DNA of 31,554 nucleotides from a virus, in the IMG/VR virus record IMGVR_UViG_3300046001_006079, positions 1 through 31,554 of that record. One strand, given 5' to 3'. Each line of letters opens with the position of its first letter. Positions within the stretch are counted from its first letter, which is position 1. Positions 1 through 10,300 of this stretch are shown piece by piece. Both the position numbers and the translations under genes were made by a program. The notes beneath the pieces are model-generated. The model had not been told where the DNA came from. It searched no databases and saw only the letters and a list, made by a program, of their open reading frames with translations.

Positions 1-108
1 GTCACCAGTATCTAAATCACATACTTGTTTAGAACCATCTCCCAAATCTTTTTCGGTACTTCTGGTATTTTTACCTAAATAGTTGTCTAATATTAATTTT
101 GTGTCCAT
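1..108 (-). CDS. Unknown phage protein, N-terminal part (runs off left edge)
   Basis: The first 36 codons of a gene whose 3' end lies outside the window. The frame is open from an ATG at 108-106 to base 1. The visible part begins MDTKLILDNYLGKNTRSTEK and continues with a Lys/Asp/Gly-rich stretch and one Cys. A TATTTATA box lies 11 bases upstream, so it is probably the first gene of its own transcript. It follows the hub gene in the tail module, so a baseplate, spike or tail role is plausible, but no family is recognised. Confidence 0.6.
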   Translation of the reverse strand, partial: MDTKLILDNYLGKNTRSTEKDLGDGSKQVCDLDTGD

Positions 109-119
109 AATCTTTTATT

Positions 120-127
120 TATAAATA
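120..127 (-). promoter_or_regulatory. TATTTATA box before the left-edge gene
   Basis: TATTTATA in coding orientation, 11 bases before the ATG at 108. It overlaps a forward TATAAATA (116-123), which is the T4 late promoter consensus. It is one of the recurring TATTTAT boxes in this window. Confidence 0.5.
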
Positions 128-151
128 TCTTTTATTTTGAAAAAACCTAAT

Positions 152-3100
152 TTAACATGTTGTTCCGTTTCTTGAACACGGTTTTCCATCCCAAACAATT
201 TCCATACCTGTATATGGTTTACCATAACATTTACAACAAATATTATCTTTAATTGCCTTCCAATCATATGTTCCAATTATTTCACGATAGTTGAGTCCTT
301 CTTCAGGACAATCCAATGGCATAACCACTTTTACAAAGTCCTTGTTTCCAAATATAATATTTGGGAAAGCGTCAACCCTAACTCTAAAACCTACTTCGTA
401 TGTTTGTCGGTTTCTAGCCAACTCCAAAGCCTCAATAAAATCAGGTGAACTCACAAATGAACCTCTATTAGTTTTTTCTTTTATAGTAAAATTAGCAATT
501 AATATATCTGACATTTGTGACGCCAAATATATTTTAGCATTATAGTCTTGTGTTAATAAAGCACCGTTGTTTAAAACAAGAAAATCACCCGTTAACGCCC
601 CGCCGCTATTAATTTTTAAATTTTGTAAATAATAAGTACTAAAAGCGAAACTATTTTCAAAAATAACTTGGTTTGTTTGTCCTTGTGGTGGTGTGTTAGG
701 TGGTGGTGTACCACTTACATTTCCACTACCGGTTTTAAATAGGTCAATTGATTGTTGAACACTAACCTCAATTTCACTTAATTGACTTGGATTTTGAGAT
801 AATTTATTATAAACATCAATATTTTTAGCATTTGCTGAAAAATACAAAGTATAAAACTTAGCAATATCTTTAGCCGTGATTGCTGGTAATTGACCGACTC
901 TATCTTTCCATCTAGAAATTAAAAATTCAATATGTTTTGGCAAATCCGAAAAGCTAGCATATGGAATATTATTAGAATTACAATAATATAAATTTTCAAA
1001 ATAAGAAACACCAGATTGACCCCAATTTTGTAATAAATCAATTCCTGAATAATTATGTTGATTTGTTTCTAATATTGTTCCATTTGACGAACCTAAATAA
1101 ATTGCCGTAAAAATTAAATATCTCAATTTTTGGTCAGCTGTTTGACTAATGATTGTACTAATAGCGTCTTTATATTTAGCCTTGTTTGTAGAAGGTGTTA
1201 TATTTTGATATTTTTCATAATTTTTTAACGGTGTACAACTTGGATAATTACTTGAACTATTAGCGGGTTTTTTAGTTGCATCTGTAACAGTATTATTAGA
1301 TTGACTAATAACGTTTTGTTGTTTAGACCCACTTTCTTTTATTGCCGCTTGTTTATCTTGTTTGTTTTTCTCAATAATAGACGTTAATAAATTAGTTTTT
1401 AATGTTTGGATGTAACTATCTATTTCAGGTAAATTTGAAATTGATTGTCTAATACCTTTAAATACCGTTTCAAATGTTCCCGGTCCAATACTATGATTAA
1501 CTTCCTGAATCATATATGCCCCACTAAACATTGGTACATGTCTTAAATTAAAATACATTGTTGGTTGAATCATTGCATTACCCATCATAGATACAGTACA
1601 AGCATAACTTCTATTTTTGTATAAGTTATATAATGAAACATTTTGAGTACCAGCCGCTTTACCTGATGATTGTTTAACTAATTCATCTGTTTGTTGTAAT
1701 GACTCAGCAGTTGCTTGCCCCGCACTTTGGTCTATTTGGAACCCATGAAAAATTGATTGATTTTGTGGTCCCACATCAACATTAAACCCAACAACTTTAT
1801 TAGATTTATCCCAATCTTGTTTACCTATTTGGTCTTCAATTAATGGATTATCACTCGCTCTTCTTAAATCAAAGGAATCCCCTTTAAATCTTACGTTAGC
1901 ATTATTTTTAAAATCCGGTTGTTCACTTGGTTTTCCAGCATAAAAACAAACCATTTTAGCCGAAGAATTTCTATAATCAACATTTAAAAATGTTCCAAAC
2001 ATTGTATTCGCAAAATCAATAGTCCCTTCCGGTTTTGGCACAGGATTTTTAACCGCATCTTGTACATTATAAAAATTAACATAAGACGGTATATTCATCA
2101 CAACAAAATTATTTGTTACTAAAATATCTTGGACAAAAATCAACATACTTGTTTTAGGATTTATATTTGTCAACGTTTTTTTCAATTTATGAATATCTAC
2201 TAACACTTTATCCCCAATATTTCTATTTGCTCTATCCATCAATAAAATATCTTCAAAAAGTGTCTTAGTTTTAAAATCATTTCCCGCAATCCATTTATCA
2301 TTTAATGCTTTAAATGATTCCCAATATTCTAATTTTGTTTGAGGACCTTCTAAAGCTGTTGCCAAAACAGCGTCTGGTGTACTACCAACATCCGGTAATT
2401 GTTTTTGTAATTTAGGCATTAATTTATTAATAATAATACTTTGAAATTTATCCGTACTCGCAATATACTCATTCATTAATTTAACAAATTTATTATATGT
2501 TAAAGTATTATCATTTAATTTTTGAGTTGCATAAATTTTAATAATTGGTGCAAAAGTTTTAATATTATCAACACTAAAATCTATATTACAATCAACAAAG
2601 AAATCAGTTATATAAGAACCATTATTACTATAACGTAATTGAGGTATCTCTGAAAACCCTACATATAATTGTAACGCCTTCCATTCGTTTGGATAGTTAG
2701 TAATAGATTGAGATAGTGTAACTGTACCTCCTGATGTCGGCAATGGAGTTGGTATTTGAAATGAGTATTTACTCCACGTATATGGGTCAGCAATCAACCC
2801 ATTTGAAAAAGTATAAAATAATCTTTTATCAAAACTTGCCGGATTACCATATTTAAAAACCACGTCATAATTTAAAAATGATTGTAAAAGGTTAGATAAA
2901 ACAGTTAATTGAGATTCTTGGACAGCCGAAACTAATTCAGTATTTATTGTCGTACCAGTTATTTTAGGTATTTTCATTAAATTTCTCATTAACATTTGAA
3001 AATTCTTAAAGGATTTTGTACTTTCTGTATCACTGTTTGATATAAACTCACTATCAAAATCATAAATTGATTTTGAAAAATTTAAAAATTCTGACTCAAA

Positions 3101-6100
3101 ACTATCTAAAATTTCTTTTTCAAATACTGAGAACATTTCACTAATTTCTGTGTAATCATCTTGTTTTCCATTAATAGAAAAATTTTCTTGTTTAGTATTT
3201 CCGGTAAGATTAAAAACTTGTTTTAAATATTTTAGAGGTGTTGGTTTTACAACTTTAGTAATATCAAAATACCCATAGTTAGGTGCCGACCAAAATAATC
3301 TAACAGAACCATTATACATTGCCGTATTTCCAGTTATCTCATATTTTAATTGATTTGTTTCCTCAGTAATACATTCATTACTAGTTTGATTAATTAACGC
3401 CCCTTGAGATGGCACAATATATGATGAAGTTTTATCTAATGTTGTAATATAAACTGACCAGGGAATAACCCTTAAATCTCTTTTTGGATTATTCGGGTCA
3501 AACCCTTCTGGCATATTAATAATCGCTTCAGGTACATAATTTAATGTAACACCTGAACTAAACCCATTTTGAATATCGGTATCGGTATAACCTGAATAAA
3601 TTTGGAACCCTTGATAAAACACATTAAAATCATTAATTAATAATGGGTAAAATCCGGTATTCATTAATGATGATGTCTCAAGACCTAATGTTGTATTTTT
3701 TTCTAATACAATATCCATTTGAGCTCCGTTAATTGTTAACCCATAATTTCTAGATGCAGAATTTGTAACAGGGTCATAATTATGCACATAACTAAATCCG
3801 GACCACGATGTATCAATAATATCAACACCTGTCTCAACAAAATTTTTATATCGGTTCCAAACAGAACCAATTTTTAATATCCAAGCATATGGTAATTTAT
3901 GTACCGCACCAAATTTTTTAAGCGTTGCAAAAATATAGTCTAAATCCGTTACGGAATTTGTCTCATAAGTTTTGTACTTTTCTCTAAGCGTTGATAATGG
4001 TAAACTATTTAAAAACAAATAAGCTGACGCCACAAATGGATATTCACTCCCATTTCTAAAATTTTTAACACCTTCTTGAATTGAATTAGTAAAATATGGA
4101 GTGTTTAACATTGACACAGTTTGGTTACTTGACACCAATCCTGAATAATTTAAATATCTTAAATTACCTTCTGTCGGTAATTGAGAATCAAAACTTCTAT
4201 TTTCATAAAATAATTTTAAATCAAAATAATAAATTGGGGATTTAATATTATTAAATAAAAAGTTAGTAAAAGGTCTTCTATTATCATCATTAGTAATATC
4301 TAAAAAATTAGATATTATTTTTTTATTACTATTATATGTTAATACTTTTGTTGTATTATAAGACGATTTAACATCTGAAATTGAATTACCGTTTGCTAAC
4401 TCACTTTTAACCCAAGCGAAATTTGTAAATGGATATGTGTCAGTTAAATTAAAAATATTACTTGATGTTGAATTTGATATAAAATCATCAATATTTTTTT
4501 CACCCGGTAAAGAAACTAATGGTTGTGATTTAGAGTCATTTAACAAATTTTGACTTAAAAATTCAAAACTAGAATTATTAACTTTGTTTTTAATATATGA
4601 TGTATTAAAGATACCTCTAATAAAATTCTGCCAACTTTCACCTGTCCCATCATTTGAGATATGTCTCATCAAAATTTCAAAATTACCCGCATTAATACCA
4701 AACTCTTTTAATTTTTTAATAATAAAAGGATTATCATTTGATAAACTTTGAATAATGTTAATACTTTCTGCTTCAGCAATAACGTCAGTTACTTTATCCG
4801 CATCCTGAGTATTACCATTACTTCTTAATAAACCTGAGTAGTTAGATGTTAAAAATATTCTTTCAAATATTTCATAAAAATATTTAATTTCTTCTTTATT
4901 ATCATAAACAGCATTACTAATTGGAAATTCAATTGCATCTAACGAAACTCTTTGAATGTCGGTCACAGGATTTGAGGTTTCTGTCGGGTCAGCCGGCGGT
5001 TTTACTGTTTGAGTTGTTGCTCTAATAAATTCTTCAACAAATTCAACTTCAGGCCATAAATCAGTTAAATACGCTTTAGTTTGACTTATAACATTCTTAT
5101 CTCCCGGATATGTTAATTCAAATTTTTCACGACCATCTTTACCTGAAGTTGCTGTCAACATTTGAGGCCACGGATAAATTGGTAATGTTTTATTATCACC
5201 TGATGTTAAATTATCAACAGAAGCGTTTGCTGTTTCAGGATTTAAAATTGAATTTCTTCTGGCTTTAATTTGAGTATCATTTAAATTCCAAGCTTGTACA
5301 TGAACATCATCCATTAATCTTAGGAATGCCTCACCATTAGCAAAAATAACCGCAAGAACATTTCTAATATTTGGAACAAATCCAATACCATTATCTTTTT
5401 TTTGTAATAAATTAGTTAAAGCTTCTGTTAATTCATCTTGAATATTTTCTTTAGTTGTTTTAGCTAATTTACCCATTTGGTTTATTAAATCTTCAAACCT
5501 ATTATCACCCTCAAATATATAAAATTGGAAGTTTTTATCTTCAGAACCTTTCTTATTAGTTATCTCTAATGAATTAAAAATTCCTTCGGTTGCTAGTTGA
5601 TTTTTAAATTGTTTAAGTTGGTCCGCGTTTGGCTCTGTTGATAATTTTTTTCTTTGACGATAAGTTTCTTTAACATTAACATCATTTTCTTTTGGTTCAA
5701 TAGGAAATATACTTGGGTCAATCTTAAATGGTACATGTGAACCAGTTTTTGTTTTACCATCAATAGTATATTTACCATTTTCACCGCAAACAGAATTTGC
5801 CTCCATTTTTTCTTTTGCCGCACTGATAATACCTTGAAGTTCCGCCAAAGCATTTTTTCTTTTTTGAGCTGTATTTATTTCAGATTTAAAAGTATAAACC
5901 TTACTACCTTCAGTAATTCCATTAACACCATTAACACCTTTCATTACTAAATAATTTTTATCATCCATATATTTAGAAAACCATGAAGTTCCAGCACCAA
6001 CATAAACATCTTTATCTAAATTACCCAATAATCTTTGATATTCTTCAACATAAGTTAATGGGTCTAAATTTTGTTGCGAAAATGAAGTTAAAATATTTTT

Positions 6101-7051
6101 AATAAAATTTTCAATCCTATTTTTCATTTGAACAACAGTAATTTCAGGGAAATCATCAGGTATCATACCTTTTGATTTATATTCACTATATAACTCTCTA
6201 ACTTTTTGATATCCTCTTGAAACAATAGAATCTTGGACGTTTGAAAAATTGCTAGAACCTCCTTTAACTGTTTGTATATTAACCCTAGATTGGTACATGT
6301 GTGGAACCGCAATTAATGCCGCCATAGGTACCTCACTTAACAATGTATATTTGTAAGTAAAAAATTGTAATTTAATTTTAAAATTTCCATTAGATGTGTC
6401 ATATCTAGTTGAAAATGTTTGTAACATTAATTTTAATTTAACCGCTTTACCATAAAACCCTTTTATTGTTAATTGAAACATTGGATATGGTAAATTAAAA
6501 AATGCGGCGTATGGTGAATTATCACCCGCCTCAAACATAGCTCTACCTTTAACATCTTCTAATTCAATAGTAATTGAAGGTAAAAAATCTAACCCTTGTC
6601 TAATATTAATTGATGTAATACCCAACAATCCATTATCAACTGAGGCTTGTTTACCACCTGAATTAATGGTTTGTCTAATGTAAAAATCACTACTTTTATT
6701 TGGGTTTGAGACAGCCGTTAGTTTTGGTTGATTCACACCATTACCTTTTATTGTATCTTTACCCGTTAATTCATCTGTATATGAATTATCTAAAAATGTT
6801 TTATCTCCCGGTTTTAAAAAATTAATAGTGGCTATTGAAACTGTTTGTACTTGGTCGTTATTTGCAACACCAAGTGCTAATTTGGTACGAGGTAAAACTT
6901 TACACTCCAAATTAGCGTACATTACTAAATTTTCCTGCTTAACATATCGTTCTTGTACTTTTCCGTCATTATCTATAACTTTATTTGGGTCAATGATTGA
7001 TATGTTATTATAATCAAACTCAACTAATATATTTTCCGATTTATCTACCAT
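152..7051 (-). CDS. Giant baseplate hub protein (2299 aa)
   Basis: Probable central baseplate or hub protein. Residues about 130-260 form a beta-rich block with motifs such as FFNLPYPMFQLTIKGFYGK, typical of phage baseplate hub N-termini. Near residues 1825-1860 a segment with HVPMFSGAYMIQEVNH followed by a Phe/Gly/Arg-rich strand resembles the last hub domain of gp27/gpD-type proteins. Residues about 1940-2060 look like a separate globular domain (NYSGIDLLQNWG) that could act on or bind cell wall; no catalytic residues can be assigned. After a Pro-rich linker the C-terminus carries a Cys cluster (NICCKCYGK and two more Cys). The start overlaps the preceding LysM-like gene by 11 bases, which implies co-translation. 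It is far larger than T4 gp27 (about 390 aa), so several hub or spike functions may be fused. The hub assignment is inference from motifs and position. Confidence 0.65.
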   Translation of the reverse strand: MVDKSENILVEFDYNNISIIDPNKVIDNDGKVQERYVKQENLVMYANLECKVLPRTKLALGVANNDQVQTVSIATINFLKPGDKTFLDNSYTDELTGKDTIKGNGVNQPKLTAVSNPNKSSDFYIRQTINSGGKQASVDNGLLGITSINIRQGLDFLPSITIELEDVKGRAMFEAGDNSPYAAFFNLPYPMFQLTIKGFYGKAVKLKLMLQTFSTRYDTSNGNFKIKLQFFTYKYTLLSEVPMAALIAVPHMYQSRVNIQTVKGGSSNFSNVQDSIVSRGYQKVRELYSEYKSKGMIPDDFPEITVVQMKNRIENFIKNILTSFSQQNLDPLTYVEEYQRLLGNLDKDVYVGAGTSWFSKYMDDKNYLVMKGVNGVNGITEGSKVYTFKSEINTAQKRKNALAELQGIISAAKEKMEANSVCGENGKYTIDGKTKTGSHVPFKIDPSIFPIEPKENDVNVKETYRQRKKLSTEPNADQLKQFKNQLATEGIFNSLEITNKKGSEDKNFQFYIFEGDNRFEDLINQMGKLAKTTKENIQDELTEALTNLLQKKDNGIGFVPNIRNVLAVIFANGEAFLRLMDDVHVQAWNLNDTQIKARRNSILNPETANASVDNLTSGDNKTLPIYPWPQMLTATSGKDGREKFELTYPGDKNVISQTKAYLTDLWPEVEFVEEFIRATTQTVKPPADPTETSNPVTDIQRVSLDAIEFPISNAVYDNKEEIKYFYEIFERIFLTSNYSGLLRSNGNTQDADKVTDVIAEAESINIIQSLSNDNPFIIKKLKEFGINAGNFEILMRHISNDGTGESWQNFIRGIFNTSYIKNKVNNSSFEFLSQNLLNDSKSQPLVSLPGEKNIDDFISNSTSSNIFNLTDTYPFTNFAWVKSELANGNSISDVKSSYNTTKVLTYNSNKKIISNFLDITNDDNRRPFTNFLFNNIKSPIYYFDLKLFYENRSFDSQLPTEGNLRYLNYSGLVSSNQTVSMLNTPYFTNSIQEGVKNFRNGSEYPFVASAYLFLNSLPLSTLREKYKTYETNSVTDLDYIFATLKKFGAVHKLPYAWILKIGSVWNRYKNFVETGVDIIDTSWSGFSYVHNYDPVTNSASRNYGLTINGAQMDIVLEKNTTLGLETSSLMNTGFYPLLINDFNVFYQGFQIYSGYTDTDIQNGFSSGVTLNYVPEAIINMPEGFDPNNPKRDLRVIPWSVYITTLDKTSSYIVPSQGALINQTSNECITEETNQLKYEITGNTAMYNGSVRLFWSAPNYGYFDITKVVKPTPLKYLKQVFNLTGNTKQENFSINGKQDDYTEISEMFSVFEKEILDSFESEFLNFSKSIYDFDSEFISNSDTESTKSFKNFQMLMRNLMKIPKITGTTINTELVSAVQESQLTVLSNLLQSFLNYDVVFKYGNPASFDKRLFYTFSNGLIADPYTWSKYSFQIPTPLPTSGGTVTLSQSITNYPNEWKALQLYVGFSEIPQLRYSNNGSYITDFFVDCNIDFSVDNIKTFAPIIKIYATQKLNDNTLTYNKFVKLMNEYIASTDKFQSIIINKLMPKLQKQLPDVGSTPDAVLATALEGPQTKLEYWESFKALNDKWIAGNDFKTKTLFEDILLMDRANRNIGDKVLVDIHKLKKTLTNINPKTSMLIFVQDILVTNNFVVMNIPSYVNFYNVQDAVKNPVPKPEGTIDFANTMFGTFLNVDYRNSSAKMVCFYAGKPSEQPDFKNNANVRFKGDSFDLRRASDNPLIEDQIGKQDWDKSNKVVGFNVDVGPQNQSIFHGFQIDQSAGQATAESLQQTDELVKQSSGKAAGTQNVSLYNLYKNRSYACTVSMMGNAMIQPTMYFNLRHVPMFSGAYMIQEVNHSIGPGTFETVFKGIRQSISNLPEIDSYIQTLKTNLLTSIIEKNKQDKQAAIKESGSKQQNVISQSNNTVTDATKKPANSSSNYPSCTPLKNYEKYQNITPSTNKAKYKDAISTIISQTADQKLRYLIFTAIYLGSSNGTILETNQHNYSGIDLLQNWGQSGVSYFENLYYCNSNNIPYASFSDLPKHIEFLISRWKDRVGQLPAITAKDIAKFYTLYFSANAKNIDVYNKLSQNPSQLSEIEVSVQQSIDLFKTGSGNVSGTPPPNTPPQGQTNQVIFENSFAFSTYYLQNLKINSGGALTGDFLVLNNGALLTQDYNAKIYLASQMSDILIANFTIKEKTNRGSFVSSPDFIEALELARNRQTYEVGFRVRVDAFPNIIFGNKDFVKVVMPLDCPEEGLNYREIIGTYDWKAIKDNICCKCYGKPYTGMEIVWDGKPCSRNGTTC

Positions 7052-7367
7052 AATAAAAGAAGTAATTTTCTAGGTCATTGTTGTAATCCTGTAAAGAAGC
7101 TATTAAAGGATAGGGTATTGTCAAGATAGCCCCATCGGGGATATTCCACTCTTGACCAGCATATAGTGGATTTGCTTGTAATATTAACCAACTAAAGAAA
7201 GGACTACCATAATATTGTTGAGAAACTTTATCTAATCTAGATTGAGCGACTTTAAAAATATATCTTTTGTCTGTAGATTTACTTGGCAGAGCAATATATG
7301 GTACAACCGTTTGTTGTCCATTAACGATAAAATTATTGTATCTATTATAATAATCTTTAGTACCCAT
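7041..7367 (-). CDS. LysM-like / gp53-like baseplate protein
   Basis: A 108-residue protein with a LysM-like core at about residues 37-90: a KVAQSRLDKVSQQYYG helix, then WLILQANP, then IPDGAILTIPYP. This is the pattern of small tail proteins that link the tube to the baseplate (P2 gpX, and the LysM-like part of T4 gp53). It lies between the giant baseplate gene (2-base gap) and the hub gene (11-base overlap), the usual place for such a protein in myovirus tail modules. No promoter box precedes it, so it is likely read from the transcript of the 1671-residue gene. The fold assignment is fairly good; exact equivalence to gp53 is less sure. Confidence 0.7.
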   Translation of the reverse strand: MGTKDYYNRYNNFIVNGQQTVVPYIALPSKSTDKRYIFKVAQSRLDKVSQQYYGSPFFSWLILQANPLYAGQEWNIPDGAILTIPYPLIASLQDYNNDLENYFFYYGR

Positions 7368-7369
7368 AA

Positions 7370-10300
7370 TTAATCAAATTTTATTTTACCATCAAACGTT
7401 AATTTATCATTATTAACATTTACAGTTTTATATAAATTAGCAATATCTGTTTTTTGTTGTGTTTCAGTTGCAGGGTCAGGAACCGTAGTATAAGTAAACT
7501 TTCTCAATTTACCTTTAGGATAAGCCGGTTGATTTACAAATTTTAAATAAGATTCTTTTCCTTTAATTGTTTTAATAAATTTTTCTTCAGCAATTAATTC
7601 TTTTTTAGTTAAATCGGCAAAATCATCACAAATATTATTAAATTTTCTAACTAATTTATTATCACTTTTTAATTCTCCACTAATAATAGCATTCTTAAAT
7701 TGTGTTAATTTATTTTTATCATTAAATATTTGAGCCATTACCATAAATTGTCTTTTATCCTGAACTGACGCTGTTGCAAAATCTTTTGAAATTGGTTCAA
7801 ATTCACCAGGACCTTCATATGGTACAGTAACTGTTGTAATTATTTTTTCAGCATCCATTAACACATTAAAATCGTCTAATCTAATACCAACTAAACGATA
7901 GTCATCACACAATTCTTGATATGTGTCTAATGGAGACCCAAGACTAGCGGTATTAACTTCGGTTGTACCTGAAATAGTATAAACACGAGGAATCCCGGTG
8001 TCTAAAATTTTACCATCCGTTTTAGTTGTTACTAAATTTATTTTTCTAATAATTTGAACCATACTTTGTTCTAATATTACAATTTCTTGAATTTTAGTGA
8101 ATAAACCACTACTATAATCCCCTTTTAATGTGGTAATATATTGATTCATATTTGTTTTAACTCGTTGAATTGTTGCATCTGTAAATTTATAACCCACTAA
8201 TCTTGATATTATATAATTTTGATTAGTTGGATTATCAGCATTAATATCTGATATAAATGTACTAAATAATGAATCCACTTTAGTTTCAACACCTTCCGGT
8301 TTTCCATAAATTGGAGCTAATATACTACTAGAATTTAAACTTATTTCTCCCGAAGTATACAATCTATCCTGAGTTATTAATTGCCACACACCATAATTGT
8401 ATGATTTAACAATACTATCACTTTGATTTAAAACATTTGTATAATATTCTTTCGTAGCATCTAATATTTTATCCATAATACTCATATAGGTAATTTCCCC
8501 TGTTTGACCACTAGTAACCGGAATGTTAGTTAATATGTCACCAATAGTATTTCCACCATCATTAGTAATTTCATTTTGAACATTATTAACAGTAACCGGT
8601 GGTTGAGCATTTAATATTGATTGGATTAATGTAGTATCTAACGCTGAAGTATCTTCTGTCCATGTTGCTCTTTCGTCATAAATTTCAGTATTTGCGTAAA
8701 AATTAAATGACAGCGCGTTTTGTAATTGTTCAACAGGTCTAGCAAGCCCCATACCACCAATCATATCAAAACTTAAATTTACGTTAGCTAACATCGGTTG
8801 AATACCAATTCCTTCCGGATTCATATCCAACAATAATGGTTCATATGTAAATGATATTGTTTTTGGAATTATTTTTCCGTTATAGAAATCCCCAATTCTC
8901 AATACTAATACCGGTGGTGCACCAAATGAAGTATTAACCGCATCATTATATTTTGGTTTACCGTCCGCACCTATTACAGGAATTGTTTCACCAGGTCTAA
9001 CACATTGATTTAAAAATGTAAGTCTAGAATTTAAACCTTCAGGTGTCATGGAGTGAAAAGCGGGATTGAAAAATTTAATTTTATCCGCTATAGACCCATA
9101 TACCATAGGATTAGTTTCTTTAATAACATCAAAATAGTCACATTCAGTTAATAATTGTCTAATAATTCTTTTCCCAATACCTTCTTTTAATTTTTGTTCA
9201 ATTGTAACTGTCTGAACAGGTTTAATCGTATTAATTGTTGTATTGGTCACATCAGGTGTTATTATTTCCACTTTTTCAGGTGGTTTTACTATAGTTGTTG
9301 GAGCAATTGGTGCAATTGCAATACTATTAATTTTAACTCTTCTACATGCCATAGCATCTGTTGAATATGTCTCAGCTTTTTTGTTAGAAACATCTGTACC
9401 CGATGATGATACAACATTTTTACTACAGTCAACTTGTGTTCCAGTACCTGACTCACCTTGAGGTATAGAAATTTGTTCACCCTTACCACTTTGTAGTGTA
9501 ATTTGTAAGGTTTGATTTTCAAAGAAAGGAGCCAAATTAACATCTCCAATACTATACTCCTTTAAGAATTGAATAACAGAATCATTTCTTCGTTTAGAAA
9601 GATTTTCATTATACGGGACACTGGCAGTTGCTGATGCCGAACCAACCATTTGAATACTTATAGTCCCCTTTTTTTCTTTTAGAATATTGTAAGCGTCTTT
9701 TATAAAATTATTATCATTAAGAGCAATTTTTTTATAATTAGATTCAACAATATTTGTAAAGAACTCACCAACATTTCTATTAGTAACACCAACATTAAAA
9801 ATTGCACTTGCGGTATCAACATATGTTTTTTTATTTCCAACACTAGTATATGACGAATACGTGACATCATATGGCACTGAAGAAACAACACCTTTTGAGT
9901 TTGGGTCAGGAATATCATTATCAAAATAAAATGCTAACTGAGAATAATTCTTTTTGAAATCGTCAATTGAAGTATCCGGATTTGTCGTACTATTTGTTGC
10001 ATCACCAGGCGTTCCCGCACCTCCTTGAGTTACAGAATTTTCTCTTGGAATACTAGCACTTACACTTTTTAATTCTTCATCCGTTAAATTTGGTTTACTT
10101 AAAATCTCTTGATACGTATATAAATCCTTTGTTGGTATAGTATTAAATTTTAACGCCAATTCATAAATATCATACTTAACACAACCAGCAAAAAATGAAT
10201 CAATAATTGAATTAATCCTTTCTTTATTTTGTCCTTTTAATTGTTTTTCCACAACAGCATTCATTACAGATGGACTATCAACTATAATCTTCCAACTTAA

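Noticed and set aside
116-123. Exact T4 late promoter TATAAATA in forward orientation
   Set aside because: It appears forward only here, as part of TATTTATAAATA; at the other genes the constant part is TATTTAT, so the classical T4 element is not the common signal.
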